64,000 nucleotides of DNA, from positions 1 through 64,000 of the forward strand of contig JBAXTU010000002.1 of assembly GCA_037130015.1 (NCBI GenBank). The letters are read 5' to 3'. Positions within the stretch are counted from its first letter, which is position 1. The number at the start of each line of letters is the position of its first letter. The notes under the pieces are model-generated. The model ran no database searches. It was not told where the DNA came from and saw nothing but the letters and a program-made list of their open reading frames with translations. Of this stretch, positions 40,417 to 49,175 are shown one piece after another. Both the position numbers and the translations under genes were made by a program. The DNA comes from JBAXTU01 sp037130015 (GTDB taxonomy: Bacteria; Patescibacteriota; Patescibacteriia; 2-01-FULL-39-33).

Positions 40417-41730
40417 ATGAATAAGAATTTGTTTTTCGCAATGCTTGTAACCCTAACCGCAACCATTCTCATTGGTTGCCCACCCCCGGACACTAACCTG
40501 GCCACGACACTGAAAGTGACGGCCGACTTCTACAAGACGACCGCCCACGAGGGAGGAACGGACAGTTATCTGTTTTCTCTAGACGGTGCCAATAATCAAG
40601 TGTCCGCCACCCAACCAACCAACGGCGCCGACTACTTCATTTTAAGTATTGAGGCGGTCAATAGTGCCAACATACCGGCAGACTTTTCCTGGGACGTGTC
40701 CGTCTCGGAAAACGACGGACCACTACTTCCATTATCTGGGAAGTTCGGGGCTGGCGACGGTGACGCGAAGCTAAGGCTTTACCTTGAGGACTTTTCCTCT
40801 GAATTCACGATAGTTGTAAATTCCAAGGCCGGCCAACAGAACTCTGATGGAGTAAATCTCAGCGAATGGAAACAGTCGCGGACGATTTCACTCTCACAGT
40901 CTGTTGCCAAAAAACCAACAGAAGGTGAAGGTGAAGGTGAAGGTGAAGCAGTGGTAGCTGGATTACCAGTCATCACAACCCAACCTCCAGCCACTTTGTC
41001 GGCCGATGTTGGTGAACAAGTGACCATTAGCCTGACAGCTACTGGCGCCACTTCGTATCAGTGGTACGACAATAGTGTCGCTATTACCGAGGCAAATTGG
41101 CCAGAAATAGCCAAATATTCCTCAGGATGGAATACCAATACATTGGTGATCTTTTCCTGCGGAACGCTAAACGCTGGTTTTTATCAGTGTAAGGTCACAA
41201 ATTCCGCTGGGACAATACTTTCCAGTGGATGTAAACTGACCATAACTAATGGAAACGGTGCGGTCACTGAAGGTGAGGGTGAAGGCGAAGGCGAAACTGG
41301 AGGAGGTACTCCCCCTGGAAGTGACGGTGGACGAGTCAAAGTAAATTTGACCGCCACAGCCGGAGCAAAAACTCTAACAGGAGTTTTTGATAACTTCTCC
41401 AGCAAGGATTTTTCATCCTTGTTTATTAACGGCACTGGTATAACAATGGGATCAGGACTACAGATAAAACTGTGCCTGTTCTATATTGAAAAACCAGGCA
41501 ACGGTTCCCAACCAGCCAAGACCATCACTGGAACAGTAGCCAGTGACGGCAAAACAATCACCTGGGATCTGGGAGGATTGACCACGGATGCGGTCAAGAC
41601 CAACTGGAAAATAACTATGATAGCCGTTACCAGTAGCAAAGAATACTGGTTAAATACCGGTATGCTAGATGCTTTCTGGAACGGCACTATTATGAGCCGT
41701 CTATCAGATGGCAACTACGCTGGGTCATAA
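40417..41730 (+). CDS. Ig-domain surface lipoprotein with Glu-Gly linkers (437 residues)
   Basis: Lipoprotein signal with lipobox LIGC (MNKNLFFAMLVTLTATILIGC, lipidated Cys at 21). An N-terminal beta domain is followed by a (EG)4-type linker, one immunoglobulin-like domain (PVITTQPPATLSADVGEQVT to YQCKVTNSAGT), a second short EG linker and a C-terminal domain with a single Gly-rich joint. Ribosome-binding site AGGAG 7 bases before the ATG, own promoter and terminator. Codon use is richer in G and C than in neighbours. Ig-like domains suggest adhesion; the ligand is unknown. It may have been acquired by transfer. Confidence 0.85.
   Translation: MNKNLFFAMLVTLTATILIGCPPPDTNLATTLKVTADFYKTTAHEGGTDSYLFSLDGANNQVSATQPTNGADYFILSIEAVNSANIPADFSWDVSVSENDGPLLPLSGKFGAGDGDAKLRLYLEDFSSEFTIVVNSKAGQQNSDGVNLSEWKQSRTISLSQSVAKKPTEGEGEGEGEAVVAGLPVITTQPPATLSADVGEQVTISLTATGATSYQWYDNSVAITEANWPEIAKYSSGWNTNTLVIFSCGTLNAGFYQCKVTNSAGTILSSGCKLTITNGNGAVTEGEGEGEGETGGGTPPGSDGGRVKVNLTATAGAKTLTGVFDNFSSKDFSSLFINGTGITMGSGLQIKLCLFYIEKPGNGSQPAKTITGTVASDGKTITWDLGGLTTDAVKTNWKITMIAVTSSKEYWLNTGMLDAFWNGTIMSRLSDGNYAGS
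40921..40944 (+). repeat. Hexanucleotide array GAAGGT x4
   Basis: Four perfect GAAGGT units encoding alternating Glu-Gly, in frame. Confidence 0.85.
41269..41292 (+). repeat. Hexanucleotide Glu-Gly array x4
   Basis: Four GARGGY units encoding Glu-Gly, between the Ig domain and the C-terminal domain. Confidence 0.8.
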
Positions 41731-41792
41731 ACCCAGCCCAACAAAAAGGGTAAATGACTTTCCCTAAACAAGTCATAAATTCGCACAAACCC

Positions 41793-41826
41793 GCGGAGAA
41801 CACAAGTTGTTCTCCGCTTTTTTTTA
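41793..41826 (+). terminator. Intrinsic terminator of the first Ig lipoprotein
   Basis: GCGGAGAACA and TGTTCTCCGC form a perfect 10-bp stem followed by nine Ts. Confidence 0.9.
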
Positions 41827-41876
41827 TTTAAATTTAAACAAAATATACACAAAATTATAAATTAAAAAATTAGCTA

Positions 41877-41905
41877 TTGACAAAAATACTAATCAATGCT
41901 ATACT
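41877..41905 (+). promoter_or_regulatory. Strong promoter of the second Ig-domain lipoprotein
   Basis: TTGACA and TATACT separated by 17 bases, with an extended TG one base upstream of the -10 box. Confidence 0.75.
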
Positions 41906-42038
41906 TTTCTATTAAATGGTTTTAATAAAAAGCCATTTAAAGCCCCTTACAATTTGGAGCTTACGGACCGTTTCCCTGTCGGAAACGGACTAGTTTGTGT
42001 AAAAGAAAAAAAACAAAGAAACAACAAGGAGAGCAAAA

Positions 42039-44459
42039 ATGAAGAAAATGATGAGTATTGCAACACTGTTGGTAATCGTGATCATAATCACCGGTTGCCC
42101 CGCCCCCCAAACCACGTCCAATAGTAGCCAAACCGGCACCAACGGACAGACCGACACAACCGGCGCCAAAACAGCGCCAAAGTTCACGCTACAGCCAATC
42201 CCCCAGACAAAAAATCCTGGGGAAACAGCTGAATTTTCTGTTGAAGTGACTGGCACACCAAAGCCAGTACTACAATGGCAGAAAGATGGCAAAGTTATTA
42301 GTGGTGCAACCACTAACAAACTAACCATCGCTTCTGTTAAGCCGACTGACGAAGGCGAATACAACGCCAAGGCAGCCAGCACAGAAGGTTTTGCGGACTC
42401 GGCAGTGGCTTACCTTTGGGTAAATAAAGCACCTGCCATAACACTGCAACCATCCAACATCATCGCCAAAATTGGCGAGGCAGTGCAGTTCAGTGTGGTC
42501 GCCACAGGCACAGCACCACTCTCCTACCAATGGAGAAAGGGTGCTATACCAATTAGCGACGGCACGAACTCCAATCTCCTAATGTCAAATATTCAGCTGA
42601 CTGATGTAGGAGAGTATTGGTGTGAGGTCAGCAATGCCATAGGGCATGTTGACTCCAACACCGCATCTCTCACAATTCAAACTGCTGAAGTCGAAGGAGA
42701 GGGAGAGGGAGAAGGCGAAGGAGAGGGAGAGGGAGAAGGCGAAGGAGAGGGAGAGGGAGAAGGCGAAGGTGAAGGTGAAGGTGAAGGCGAAGGTGAAGGT
42801 GAAGGTGAAGGCGAAGGCATTGCCCCAACCATCACTGGTCAGCCAAGTGATGTAACGGCCACAGTTGGCCAAGCAATACAATTTAGTATCACTGCAACCG
42901 GTACAGAACCTTTGACCTACCAATGGAGAAAGGGTGCTACAACGGTTAGCAGTGCTACAACCTGTGCGCTGCAACTTTCCAACGTCCAATTAACTGACGC
43001 GGGAGATTACTGGTGCCAAGTCACCAACCCCATCAATCGTGCCGACTCCAACCCCGCAACCCTCACAGTCAATCCGGCTGTTGAAGGCGAAGGTGAAGGT
43101 GAAGGTGAAGGCGAAGGTGAAGGTGAAGGCGAAGGTGAAGGTGAAGGTGAAGGTGAAGGCGAAGGCGAAGGCGAAGGTGAAGGCGAAGGCGAAGGCATTG
43201 CCCCAACCATCACTGATCAACCAGTCGGTCAAACCATCAATGAAGGCGGTACGCTGACATTGACAGTGACAGCTACTGGTACGGCGCCACTTGCTTATCA
43301 ATGGTCCAATAATGGCCAGGCAATAAGCGGTGCCACTTTTGCCACATACTCAACACTTCTAGCCGATTCATCGGACGAAGGAAAGTATCGTTGCAAGGTG
43401 ACGAACACTGTCGGCAATGCAACTTCTGACACAGCCAGGGTCTATATCAATGGCAAAGCAGAAGTTCGTATTTCTTATGCTGGTAGTGGAGAAACCTGGT
43501 TCTTGGCAGATTTCAATCCCAATGGACAAACGTTAGAAACGTTTATGTCATCAGATGTTAATACTGATGAAAGTCCGAAGGACATCACTGCTGTCGGGAT
43601 AGTGGCTATGAAAAACGACTATACCATGGAACCGATGGGAGTAGATGGTCTACCAACATCAGCACCGACCGAAGGGTTAGTTTTTGATGGTAAAGGAGTC
43701 TATGACTCGGCCGGCCAAGCACGCGCCGACAGAGCATATGATCCGGCAAAAACTTACAAAATATATTTGGTCTTTCAGATCAAAAACCCAAACACTGGCG
43801 TTTCTAGGATGCTGATTGGAAACAACAGCATGATCAAGATGACACTGAACGGTGTAGCACTAGCCATGAGCGATGGGTCAAACTATGACCTCAAACTCGG
43901 TAGTGCAATAATATTAATTAAACCAATCATCACAACTAAACCTCCAGTCAGTTCGTCAGTTGCCACCAATGGCAGTCTGACATTGGAAATCAATGTTGCT
44001 ATCAACGAACCATTGGTATACCAGTGGTACAAAAATGACATCATTGTCGTTGACAGCCCAGCCTCGGCACCGCATATCAGCGGAGCCATGACCGACACAC
44101 TGATTATCAGCAACGCCCAACCGGCCGACACTGGTAAGTATACCTGTGTGGTCAACAACGGAGCTGGCGAAACTGTTTCTGCCGAAGCCACGGTGACTGT
44201 CACTGGAGCAAGCGCCCTACCAAGGATTGCTCTAAACCCGACGAGTCAAACCGTCAACCCAAACACTGCTGTCACTTTTTCAGTGAATGCAGAGGGTGGA
44301 GTTGGTACTCTCGGGTATCAGTGGTTCAAGGTTGTTGGCTCAACCGATCCAATACCGGTGCCCACAGCAACGACCAACAAGCTGGTCATCAGCAACACGA
44401 CCGATGCGGATGAGGCAGGCTACTTCTGCCGAGTCTACAACGGCACTATAGTGTCGTAA
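42039..44459 (+). CDS. Six-Ig-domain surface lipoprotein with long Glu-Gly minisatellite linkers
   Basis: 806 residues. Lipoprotein signal with lipobox ITGC (Cys20). Ig-like domains 1 and 2 are followed by a 42-residue Glu-Gly linker, Ig 3, a 38-residue Glu-Gly linker, Ig 4, a non-Ig beta domain (VRISYAGSGETWFLADFNPN) and Ig 5 and 6. Each Ig has the YQW (or LQW)...DxGxYxC signature (for example TDVGEYWCEV, TDAGDYWCQV). AGGAG lies 7 bases before the ATG. The linkers should be extended acidic spacers whose length can change by slippage in units of two residues. An adhesin-like role is inferred. Confidence 0.87.
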   Translation: MKKMMSIATLLVIVIIITGCPAPQTTSNSSQTGTNGQTDTTGAKTAPKFTLQPIPQTKNPGETAEFSVEVTGTPKPVLQWQKDGKVISGATTNKLTIASVKPTDEGEYNAKAASTEGFADSAVAYLWVNKAPAITLQPSNIIAKIGEAVQFSVVATGTAPLSYQWRKGAIPISDGTNSNLLMSNIQLTDVGEYWCEVSNAIGHVDSNTASLTIQTAEVEGEGEGEGEGEGEGEGEGEGEGEGEGEGEGEGEGEGEGEGEGIAPTITGQPSDVTATVGQAIQFSITATGTEPLTYQWRKGATTVSSATTCALQLSNVQLTDAGDYWCQVTNPINRADSNPATLTVNPAVEGEGEGEGEGEGEGEGEGEGEGEGEGEGEGEGEGEGEGIAPTITDQPVGQTINEGGTLTLTVTATGTAPLAYQWSNNGQAISGATFATYSTLLADSSDEGKYRCKVTNTVGNATSDTARVYINGKAEVRISYAGSGETWFLADFNPNGQTLETFMSSDVNTDESPKDITAVGIVAMKNDYTMEPMGVDGLPTSAPTEGLVFDGKGVYDSAGQARADRAYDPAKTYKIYLVFQIKNPNTGVSRMLIGNNSMIKMTLNGVALAMSDGSNYDLKLGSAIILIKPIITTKPPVSSSVATNGSLTLEINVAINEPLVYQWYKNDIIVVDSPASAPHISGAMTDTLIISNAQPADTGKYTCVVNNGAGETVSAEATVTVTGASALPRIALNPTSQTVNPNTAVTFSVNAEGGVGTLGYQWFKVVGSTDPIPVPTATTNKLVISNTTDADEAGYFCRVYNGTIVS
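42693..42818 (+). repeat. Hexanucleotide Glu-Gly minisatellite, 21 units
   Basis: 126 bases of GARGGN units. The left part has a higher-order 24-base period (GAAGGC GAAGGA GAGGGA GAGGGA), the right part GAAGGT and GAAGGC units. Unit loss or gain keeps the frame. Confidence 0.92.
43083..43196 (+). repeat. Hexanucleotide Glu-Gly minisatellite, 19 units
   Basis: 114 bases of GAAGGC and GAAGGT units in frame, separating Ig domains 3 and 4. Confidence 0.92.
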
Positions 44460-44496
44460 GCTTCAACGGCCCAATATAATGGGCCAAAACAACACA

Positions 44497-44542
44497 CAGC
44501 CAACAAAAATCCTACTGGATATTTGTTGGCTGTTTTTCTTTT
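44497..44542 (+). terminator. Intrinsic terminator of the second Ig lipoprotein
   Basis: CAGCCAACAAA and TTTGTTGGCTG form an 11-bp stem followed by TTTTTCTTTTTT. Confidence 0.88.
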
Positions 44543-44570
44543 TTGTCTAAATTTAGACAAAAAAGAAAAA
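44533..44570. repeat. Perfect 38-base palindrome after the terminator
   Basis: Two 19-base arms, centre GTCTAAATTTAGAC, with T-rich and A-rich ends. It may serve as a second terminator in either direction. Confidence 0.7.
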
Positions 44571-44580
44571 CCAACGACTC

Positions 44581-44609
44581 TTGACAAAATCATACAAACT
44601 TGATAACAT
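44581..44609 (+). promoter_or_regulatory. Promoter of the glycosyltransferase at 44629
   Basis: TTGACA and TAACAT separated by 17 bases, about 20 bases before the ATG, which leaves a very short leader. Confidence 0.65.
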
Positions 44610-44628
44610 TTAGTGTTAAATAGAATAT

Positions 44629-45771
44629 ATGAAAATAGCATTAATCGGACAAAAAGGCATCCCTGCCAAACAAGGCGGTGTTGAAAAACACGTTCAAGAA
44701 CTGAGCACTCGTTTAGCTCAGGCTGGTTTTGATGTGACTGCCTACTGCCGTCCGCATTATACTGGAGAAAAAAAGAAAAATTACAAAAAAGTAAAAATTG
44801 TTAATTTACCATCAATCAATACCAAACATCTTGATGCTATCAGCCATACTTTCCTGGCAACCATTCATTCATTATTTCAAAATTATGACATTATTCATTA
44901 TCACGGCGTGGGTCCTTCTTTACTTTCGTGGATCCCAAGGTTGTTAAATCCAAAAACCAAAGTGATTGTCACTTTTCATTCAGTGGATAGAAAACAGCAA
45001 AAATGGGGTTTGTTTGCCAGAGTCATGCTGACTGTTGGCGAATGGACTGCTTGCCATTTTCCTCATGAGACTATTACTATTTCTCAGACCTTGCAAAAAT
45101 ATTGCTTATTCAAATTTGATACCGAAACTATTTATATTCCTAATGGAGTCCAAATTTCTAATCAAAAAAAGAAAAAGGCTATTTTAGAACAATACGGCCT
45201 AGAACCAAAAAAATATTTTCTGGTGGCTTCAAGACTAGTCAAACATAAAGGCATTCAAACCTTGATCAAGGCTTATCAAAAAATAAAAACAGACAAAAAA
45301 TTAGTCATCGTTGGTGGCGGATCAAACACCGGCAACTTTACTGAGGAATTGAAAAACTTGGCCAGACCTACCAGCAATATTGTCTTTACTGGAGAACAAG
45401 TCGGACTTGAACTGGAAACCTTATTCAGAAATGCTTATTTGTTTGTCCAGCCGTCAGAAGCCGAGGGTTTATCAATTGCCCTATTAGAAGCCATGTCTTA
45501 TGGACTGCCAGTCATTGTCAGCGATATTGAAGAAAATCTAGAAGCCATGGATGGCCACGGTTTGTCTTTCAAAAACAAAAATGTCAATGATTTATCCAGA
45601 CAGCTTAATTTTGCCATCAAACATCCGATAATTATTTCTAAAAATGCCAAATTGGCCAAACGTCAAACAGATAAAAAATATAATTGGGATGATATTGTCA
45701 GTCGCACTATTGGTTTATATGAACAAACAATTATCAGTGACAAACAATTAGTCCTGCAAAAAGCTAAATAA
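44629..45771 (+). CDS. Glycosyltransferase family 4 protein
   Basis: 380 residues, GT-B fold. N-terminal MKIALIGQKGIPAKQGGVEK with HVQELSTRLAQAGFDVTAYCR resembles rhamnosyltransferase-like GT4 enzymes (GIP...GGVE motif). Donor site: LVASRLVKHKGIQTLIKAY and the E-x7-E motif in PSEAEGLSIALLEAMSYGLP. It likely adds a sugar to a surface glycan; donor and acceptor are unknown. It has its own promoter and terminator. Confidence 0.92.
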   Translation: MKIALIGQKGIPAKQGGVEKHVQELSTRLAQAGFDVTAYCRPHYTGEKKKNYKKVKIVNLPSINTKHLDAISHTFLATIHSLFQNYDIIHYHGVGPSLLSWIPRLLNPKTKVIVTFHSVDRKQQKWGLFARVMLTVGEWTACHFPHETITISQTLQKYCLFKFDTETIYIPNGVQISNQKKKKAILEQYGLEPKKYFLVASRLVKHKGIQTLIKAYQKIKTDKKLVIVGGGSNTGNFTEELKNLARPTSNIVFTGEQVGLELETLFRNAYLFVQPSEAEGLSIALLEAMSYGLPVIVSDIEENLEAMDGHGLSFKNKNVNDLSRQLNFAIKHPIIISKNAKLAKRQTDKKYNWDDIVSRTIGLYEQTIISDKQLVLQKAK

Positions 45772-45780
45772 CACTTCAAA

Positions 45781-45813
45781 AATCCGTCCGCTACATGCGG
45801 GCGGATTTTTTTG
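45781..45813 (+). terminator. Intrinsic terminator after the glycosyltransferase
   Basis: AATCCGTCCGC and GCGGGCGGATT stem (one G-U pair) followed by seven Ts. Confidence 0.88.
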
Positions 45814-45835
45814 TTGGCAAACAACTATTGTTTTA

Positions 45836-45844
45836 TGGTATAAT
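45836..45844 (+). promoter_or_regulatory. Extended -10 promoter of the pilus operon
   Basis: TGGTATAAT matches an extended -10 element, 43 bases before the pilB ATG. The -35 region is weak. Confidence 0.5.
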
Positions 45845-45887
45845 TATATTAATAATTCGCCAGCTGGCAAATCAACAATCATAACTT

Positions 45888-47615
45888 ATGATCAACCAAA
45901 AGGAACTGGAACAAATTTTGTTGCAAAACAAAATTACTGATGAAGCCAAACTAAAAGAATACAACGAAAGCGCCAAAAAAGTAGGCTCGACTTTGGAGTT
46001 TTTTTTATTGAATCAAAAAATCATCACAGCAGATTTACTATACGAAACAGCTGCCAAATTCTATAACCTGCCTTTTATTGATTTAAAAGACAAAGTAATT
46101 CGTCCAGATGTTTTATCCATTATTCCAGAAGTGACGGCTCAAGCACATCAAACAGTGGCCTTTGACCAAAAAGACAAAGAACTATTCATAGCCACTTTAA
46201 ATATTTCCAATTTGGAATTGTTTGATTTTTTAAAAAGAAAAACCGGCTTTGAATTAAAATTAAATCTTGCATCTCCAGATAGTATCGATGAAGCCATCAA
46301 GCAATACCACAAAGGATTATCAATAGAATTGGAAAAAATAAACAAAGACAACACAGCAGAAAATGCGGACAAACCACAAAAATTAAAAGATCTGGCCCAA
46401 GATTTGCCAATTGTCAAAATCGTAGACACCATGCTGGAATATGCTATTTTTGAAAAAGCCTCTGATATCCACATTGAACCAGAAGAAAAAGATGTGGCCA
46501 TTCGCTACCGTATTGATGGTATTTTACGCAGTGTCATGACCCTACCAAAAAACACTCACGCCGGCGTGGTGGCTCGCCTCAAAATATTATCCAATTTAAA
46601 ACTTGACGAACATCGCCTGCCCCAAGACGGCCGTTTCAAAATAGATAGAGAAAATACTCAAGTTGCTTTCCGTGTTTCCATTTTGCCAACTTTTGATGGT
46701 GAAAAAATAGTTTTGCGTTTATTGCCCGATCAAGATCAAGGTTTGACTTTGGAGCAATTGGGCTTTCAACCTCAAATTTTAGAAATGGTCAAAAAAAATA
46801 TTGGCAAGCCAAACGGCATGATTTTGGTGACTGGCCCAACTGGATCTGGCAAAACCACCACACTTTATACGATGCTTCATATTCTCAATCGCCCTGAAGT
46901 TAATATTTCTACTGTTGAAGATCCAATTGAATATCGCATGCCAGGTGTCAACCAAAGCCAAGTCCAACCTAAAATAGGTTTCACTTTTGCCAGTGGATTG
47001 CGCGCCCTGCTTCGCCAAGACCCAAATATAATCATGGTGGGAGAAATTCGTGACCAAGAAACAGCCGAGATTTCCATTAATGCTGCCATGACTGGCCATT
47101 TGGTTTTGTCCACTCTGCACACCAACGACGCCATCACAGCCATTCCCAGATTGACAGACATGCAAGTGCCAACATTTTTAATTTCATCCACTCTTAATAT
47201 TATTATTGCTCAGCGTTTGGTACGCAAAATTTGCAAAAATTGTATTGAGAGTTATCAACTTGATGAAAATAGTATCAAAGAATTAGAAAGGCAATTTAAT
47301 TTGGCTGAAGTGTCAAAATCGCTCACCGAAAAAGGCCTGTTAGTCGCGGGCCAAGATATCAAAACCGTACTTTTTTATCGTGGCAAAGGTTGCCATCAAT
47401 GCGGAGATAGTGGCTACAAAGGACGACTTGGCATTTATGAAGCTTTTGAAAATAACAACAAAATAAGCGAATTAATTATTAAAAAAGCCTCACGAGAAGA
47501 ATTGGAAAAAATTGTTTTAGAACAAGGCATGATTACTATGGCCATAGACGGTTTTATTAAGGCCAAAAACGGCATCACTTCTATTGAGGAAGTGCTTCGT
47601 GTCACTAGAGAATAA
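45888..47615 (+). CDS. pilB: Type IV pilus assembly ATPase PilB
   Basis: Hexameric cytoplasmic ATPase that drives pilus extension. 575 residues: N-terminal MshEN-like domain, then the GspE core with DIHIEPEEKDVAIRYRIDGI, Walker A GPTGSGKTTTLY (about 315), Asp box and Walker B region ALLRQDPNIIMVGEIRD, His box TGHLVLSTLHTNDA, and a tetracysteine zinc site (CKNC about 448, CHQC about 501). The zinc site favours PilB/GspE over the retraction ATPase PilT, which is not in the window. Confidence 0.95.
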   Translation: MINQKELEQILLQNKITDEAKLKEYNESAKKVGSTLEFFLLNQKIITADLLYETAAKFYNLPFIDLKDKVIRPDVLSIIPEVTAQAHQTVAFDQKDKELFIATLNISNLELFDFLKRKTGFELKLNLASPDSIDEAIKQYHKGLSIELEKINKDNTAENADKPQKLKDLAQDLPIVKIVDTMLEYAIFEKASDIHIEPEEKDVAIRYRIDGILRSVMTLPKNTHAGVVARLKILSNLKLDEHRLPQDGRFKIDRENTQVAFRVSILPTFDGEKIVLRLLPDQDQGLTLEQLGFQPQILEMVKKNIGKPNGMILVTGPTGSGKTTTLYTMLHILNRPEVNISTVEDPIEYRMPGVNQSQVQPKIGFTFASGLRALLRQDPNIIMVGEIRDQETAEISINAAMTGHLVLSTLHTNDAITAIPRLTDMQVPTFLISSTLNIIIAQRLVRKICKNCIESYQLDENSIKELERQFNLAEVSKSLTEKGLLVAGQDIKTVLFYRGKGCHQCGDSGYKGRLGIYEAFENNNKISELIIKKASREELEKIVLEQGMITMAIDGFIKAKNGITSIEEVLRVTRE

Positions 47616-47632
47616 AAATAAAAATAAATCAA

Positions 47633-48715
47633 ATGACCAGTCTCAACAACCTAAGCGATAAATTTATTATGAAATTCGCCAGAGTACCAATCTCCGGCAA
47701 AATATTCTTTTTACAAAATTTATCAGTCATGATCAAGGCTGGTGTGCCTTTGGATCAAGCCCTAAAAACACTTGGCGAACAAGGTAAAAATCGCAAGTTA
47801 GAAATGATTATCAATGAAATGATTATCAAAGTTAATCAGGGCAAAAGTTTCTCTGAAAGCCTAGAACCATACAAATATGACTTTGGCGAAATGTTCATAA
47901 ACATGATTAAAGCTGGTGAAGCTGGCGGAAATTTGGAAAGCGTCCTACAAAAACTTTATTTACAAACCAAACGAGATCATACTGTCAGATCAAAAATAAA
48001 AAATGCCCTCACCTACCCAGCCATAATTATTGTGGCCATGGTCTTTATTGCTTTTTTCATGGCTTTTTTCGTTTTACCAAATATTACCAAAATGTTTGCC
48101 GACATCAACACTCAATTGCCACTAGTCACTAGAGTACTTATTGGCTTTTCTGATTTTTGCCAAAACAATGTCGTGGCAATTATAATTGTTTGCTCCTTGC
48201 TAGTTTTGGGATTCATTGAAGCCATGCGCACCAAGCGTGGCCGGCATATTTTTGATTTAATACTACTAGAAATTCCAATTGTCTCTGGTATTATCAAAAA
48301 AATCAATCTAGCTTCTCTGGCCAGAAATTTAAGCTCGCTCATTCAAACAGATATTCCAATTGATCAAAGTCTAGTAATTACTTCTCGTGTTCTTAATAAC
48401 TCGGTTTTTCGCTTGGCTCTAGCTGAAGCAGCCGAACAAGTAAAAAAAGGTAAGAAACTTGATTTAATTTTAAAAAATAACAAAAAAATATTTCCACCAC
48501 TTCTCATTCAAATGATCGCTATTGGTGAAGAAACAGGATCATTAGAAGAAATTTTGCAAAACCTTGCTGATTTTTATGAAGAAGATGTCTCACAAACCAT
48601 GGACACTTTACCCACCATTATTGAACCAGTTTTAATGTTAACCATCGGCATAGGCGTGGCCGGTATTGCTCTGGCTATTCTGATGCCTATTTATTCCCTC
48701 AGCTCCAGTATTTAA
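47633..48715 (+). CDS. pilC: Type IV pilus inner membrane platform protein PilC
   Basis: Polytopic protein that couples PilB to pilin assembly. 360 residues with two copies of the GspF domain, each with three-helix cytoplasmic bundle and a membrane helix: FFLQNLSVMIKAGVPLDQAL and ARNLSSLIQTDIPIDQSLVI. The tandem IKAGEAGGNLESVLQKL and IAIGEETGSLEEILQNLADFYEEDV elements are diagnostic. Follows pilB by 17 bases. Confidence 0.95.
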   Translation: MTSLNNLSDKFIMKFARVPISGKIFFLQNLSVMIKAGVPLDQALKTLGEQGKNRKLEMIINEMIIKVNQGKSFSESLEPYKYDFGEMFINMIKAGEAGGNLESVLQKLYLQTKRDHTVRSKIKNALTYPAIIIVAMVFIAFFMAFFVLPNITKMFADINTQLPLVTRVLIGFSDFCQNNVVAIIIVCSLLVLGFIEAMRTKRGRHIFDLILLEIPIVSGIIKKINLASLARNLSSLIQTDIPIDQSLVITSRVLNNSVFRLALAEAAEQVKKGKKLDLILKNNKKIFPPLLIQMIAIGEETGSLEEILQNLADFYEEDVSQTMDTLPTIIEPVLMLTIGIGVAGIALAILMPIYSLSSSI

Positions 48716-48725
48716 TTTAGCTTGA

Positions 48726-49175
48726 ATGCAAAATAAAATAAAAAATCAAACTGGCTTTTCCATGGCCGAACTGGTAATAGTACTAGCTATCACCAGTATT
48801 ATCGCGACCATAAGCATTATGATTTATAAACAACTTGAGCCAAATCTTGATTTAGACGCCAACACCAGGCAAGTGGCTTCTGATCTGCGTTATGCCCAAC
48901 AACTAACCGTCACCGAACAAGCAATTTATTCGGTACAATTTGATCAAAGCCACTACAGCATCATTAATACGGTTAGTGCAAAAACTATCTTAAGCAGAAC
49001 TCTAAAACAAAATATTACTCTACCAACTATTACCGGCTTTACCGATAATACAGTCAGGTTCACCCCGACTGGCGCGGCCATACAAAGCGGAATCATTTAT
49101 TTAAAAAATTCAAAAAATACCACCAGCAGTGTGGAAATAAAACCATCAGGCTATGTTGAAATCCATCAAAAATAA
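48726..49175 (+). CDS. Type IV pilin-like protein (GspH type)
   Basis: 149 residues. Class III signal: short basic leader, then the cleavage site G|FSMAELVIVLAITSIIATIS with Glu at position 5 of the mature form. The C-terminal part is beta-rich, like GspH/FimT minor pilins. It overlaps the next gene by 23 bases. Confidence 0.85.
   Translation: MQNKIKNQTGFSMAELVIVLAITSIIATISIMIYKQLEPNLDLDANTRQVASDLRYAQQLTVTEQAIYSVQFDQSHYSIINTVSAKTILSRTLKQNITLPTITGFTDNTVRFTPTGAAIQSGIIYLKNSKNTTSSVEIKPSGYVEIHQK

Larger units (their letters stand above)
41731..42038. other. 308-base gap between the Ig lipoproteins
   Basis: Holds the terminator at 41793, the promoter at 41877 and a leader of about 130 bases. The leader has two hairpins: TTAAATGGTTTT/AAAAGCCATTTAA (about 41912-41940) and CCGTTTCC/GGAAACGG (41968-41988). 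No further gene is seen. Confidence 0.6.

Noticed and set aside
42646..43301. Open frames through the Glu-Gly arrays reading Lys-Val, Ser-Pro or Phe-Thr repeats
   Set aside because: Hexanucleotide arrays are open in several frames; only the Glu-Gly frame joins Ig domains on both sides.
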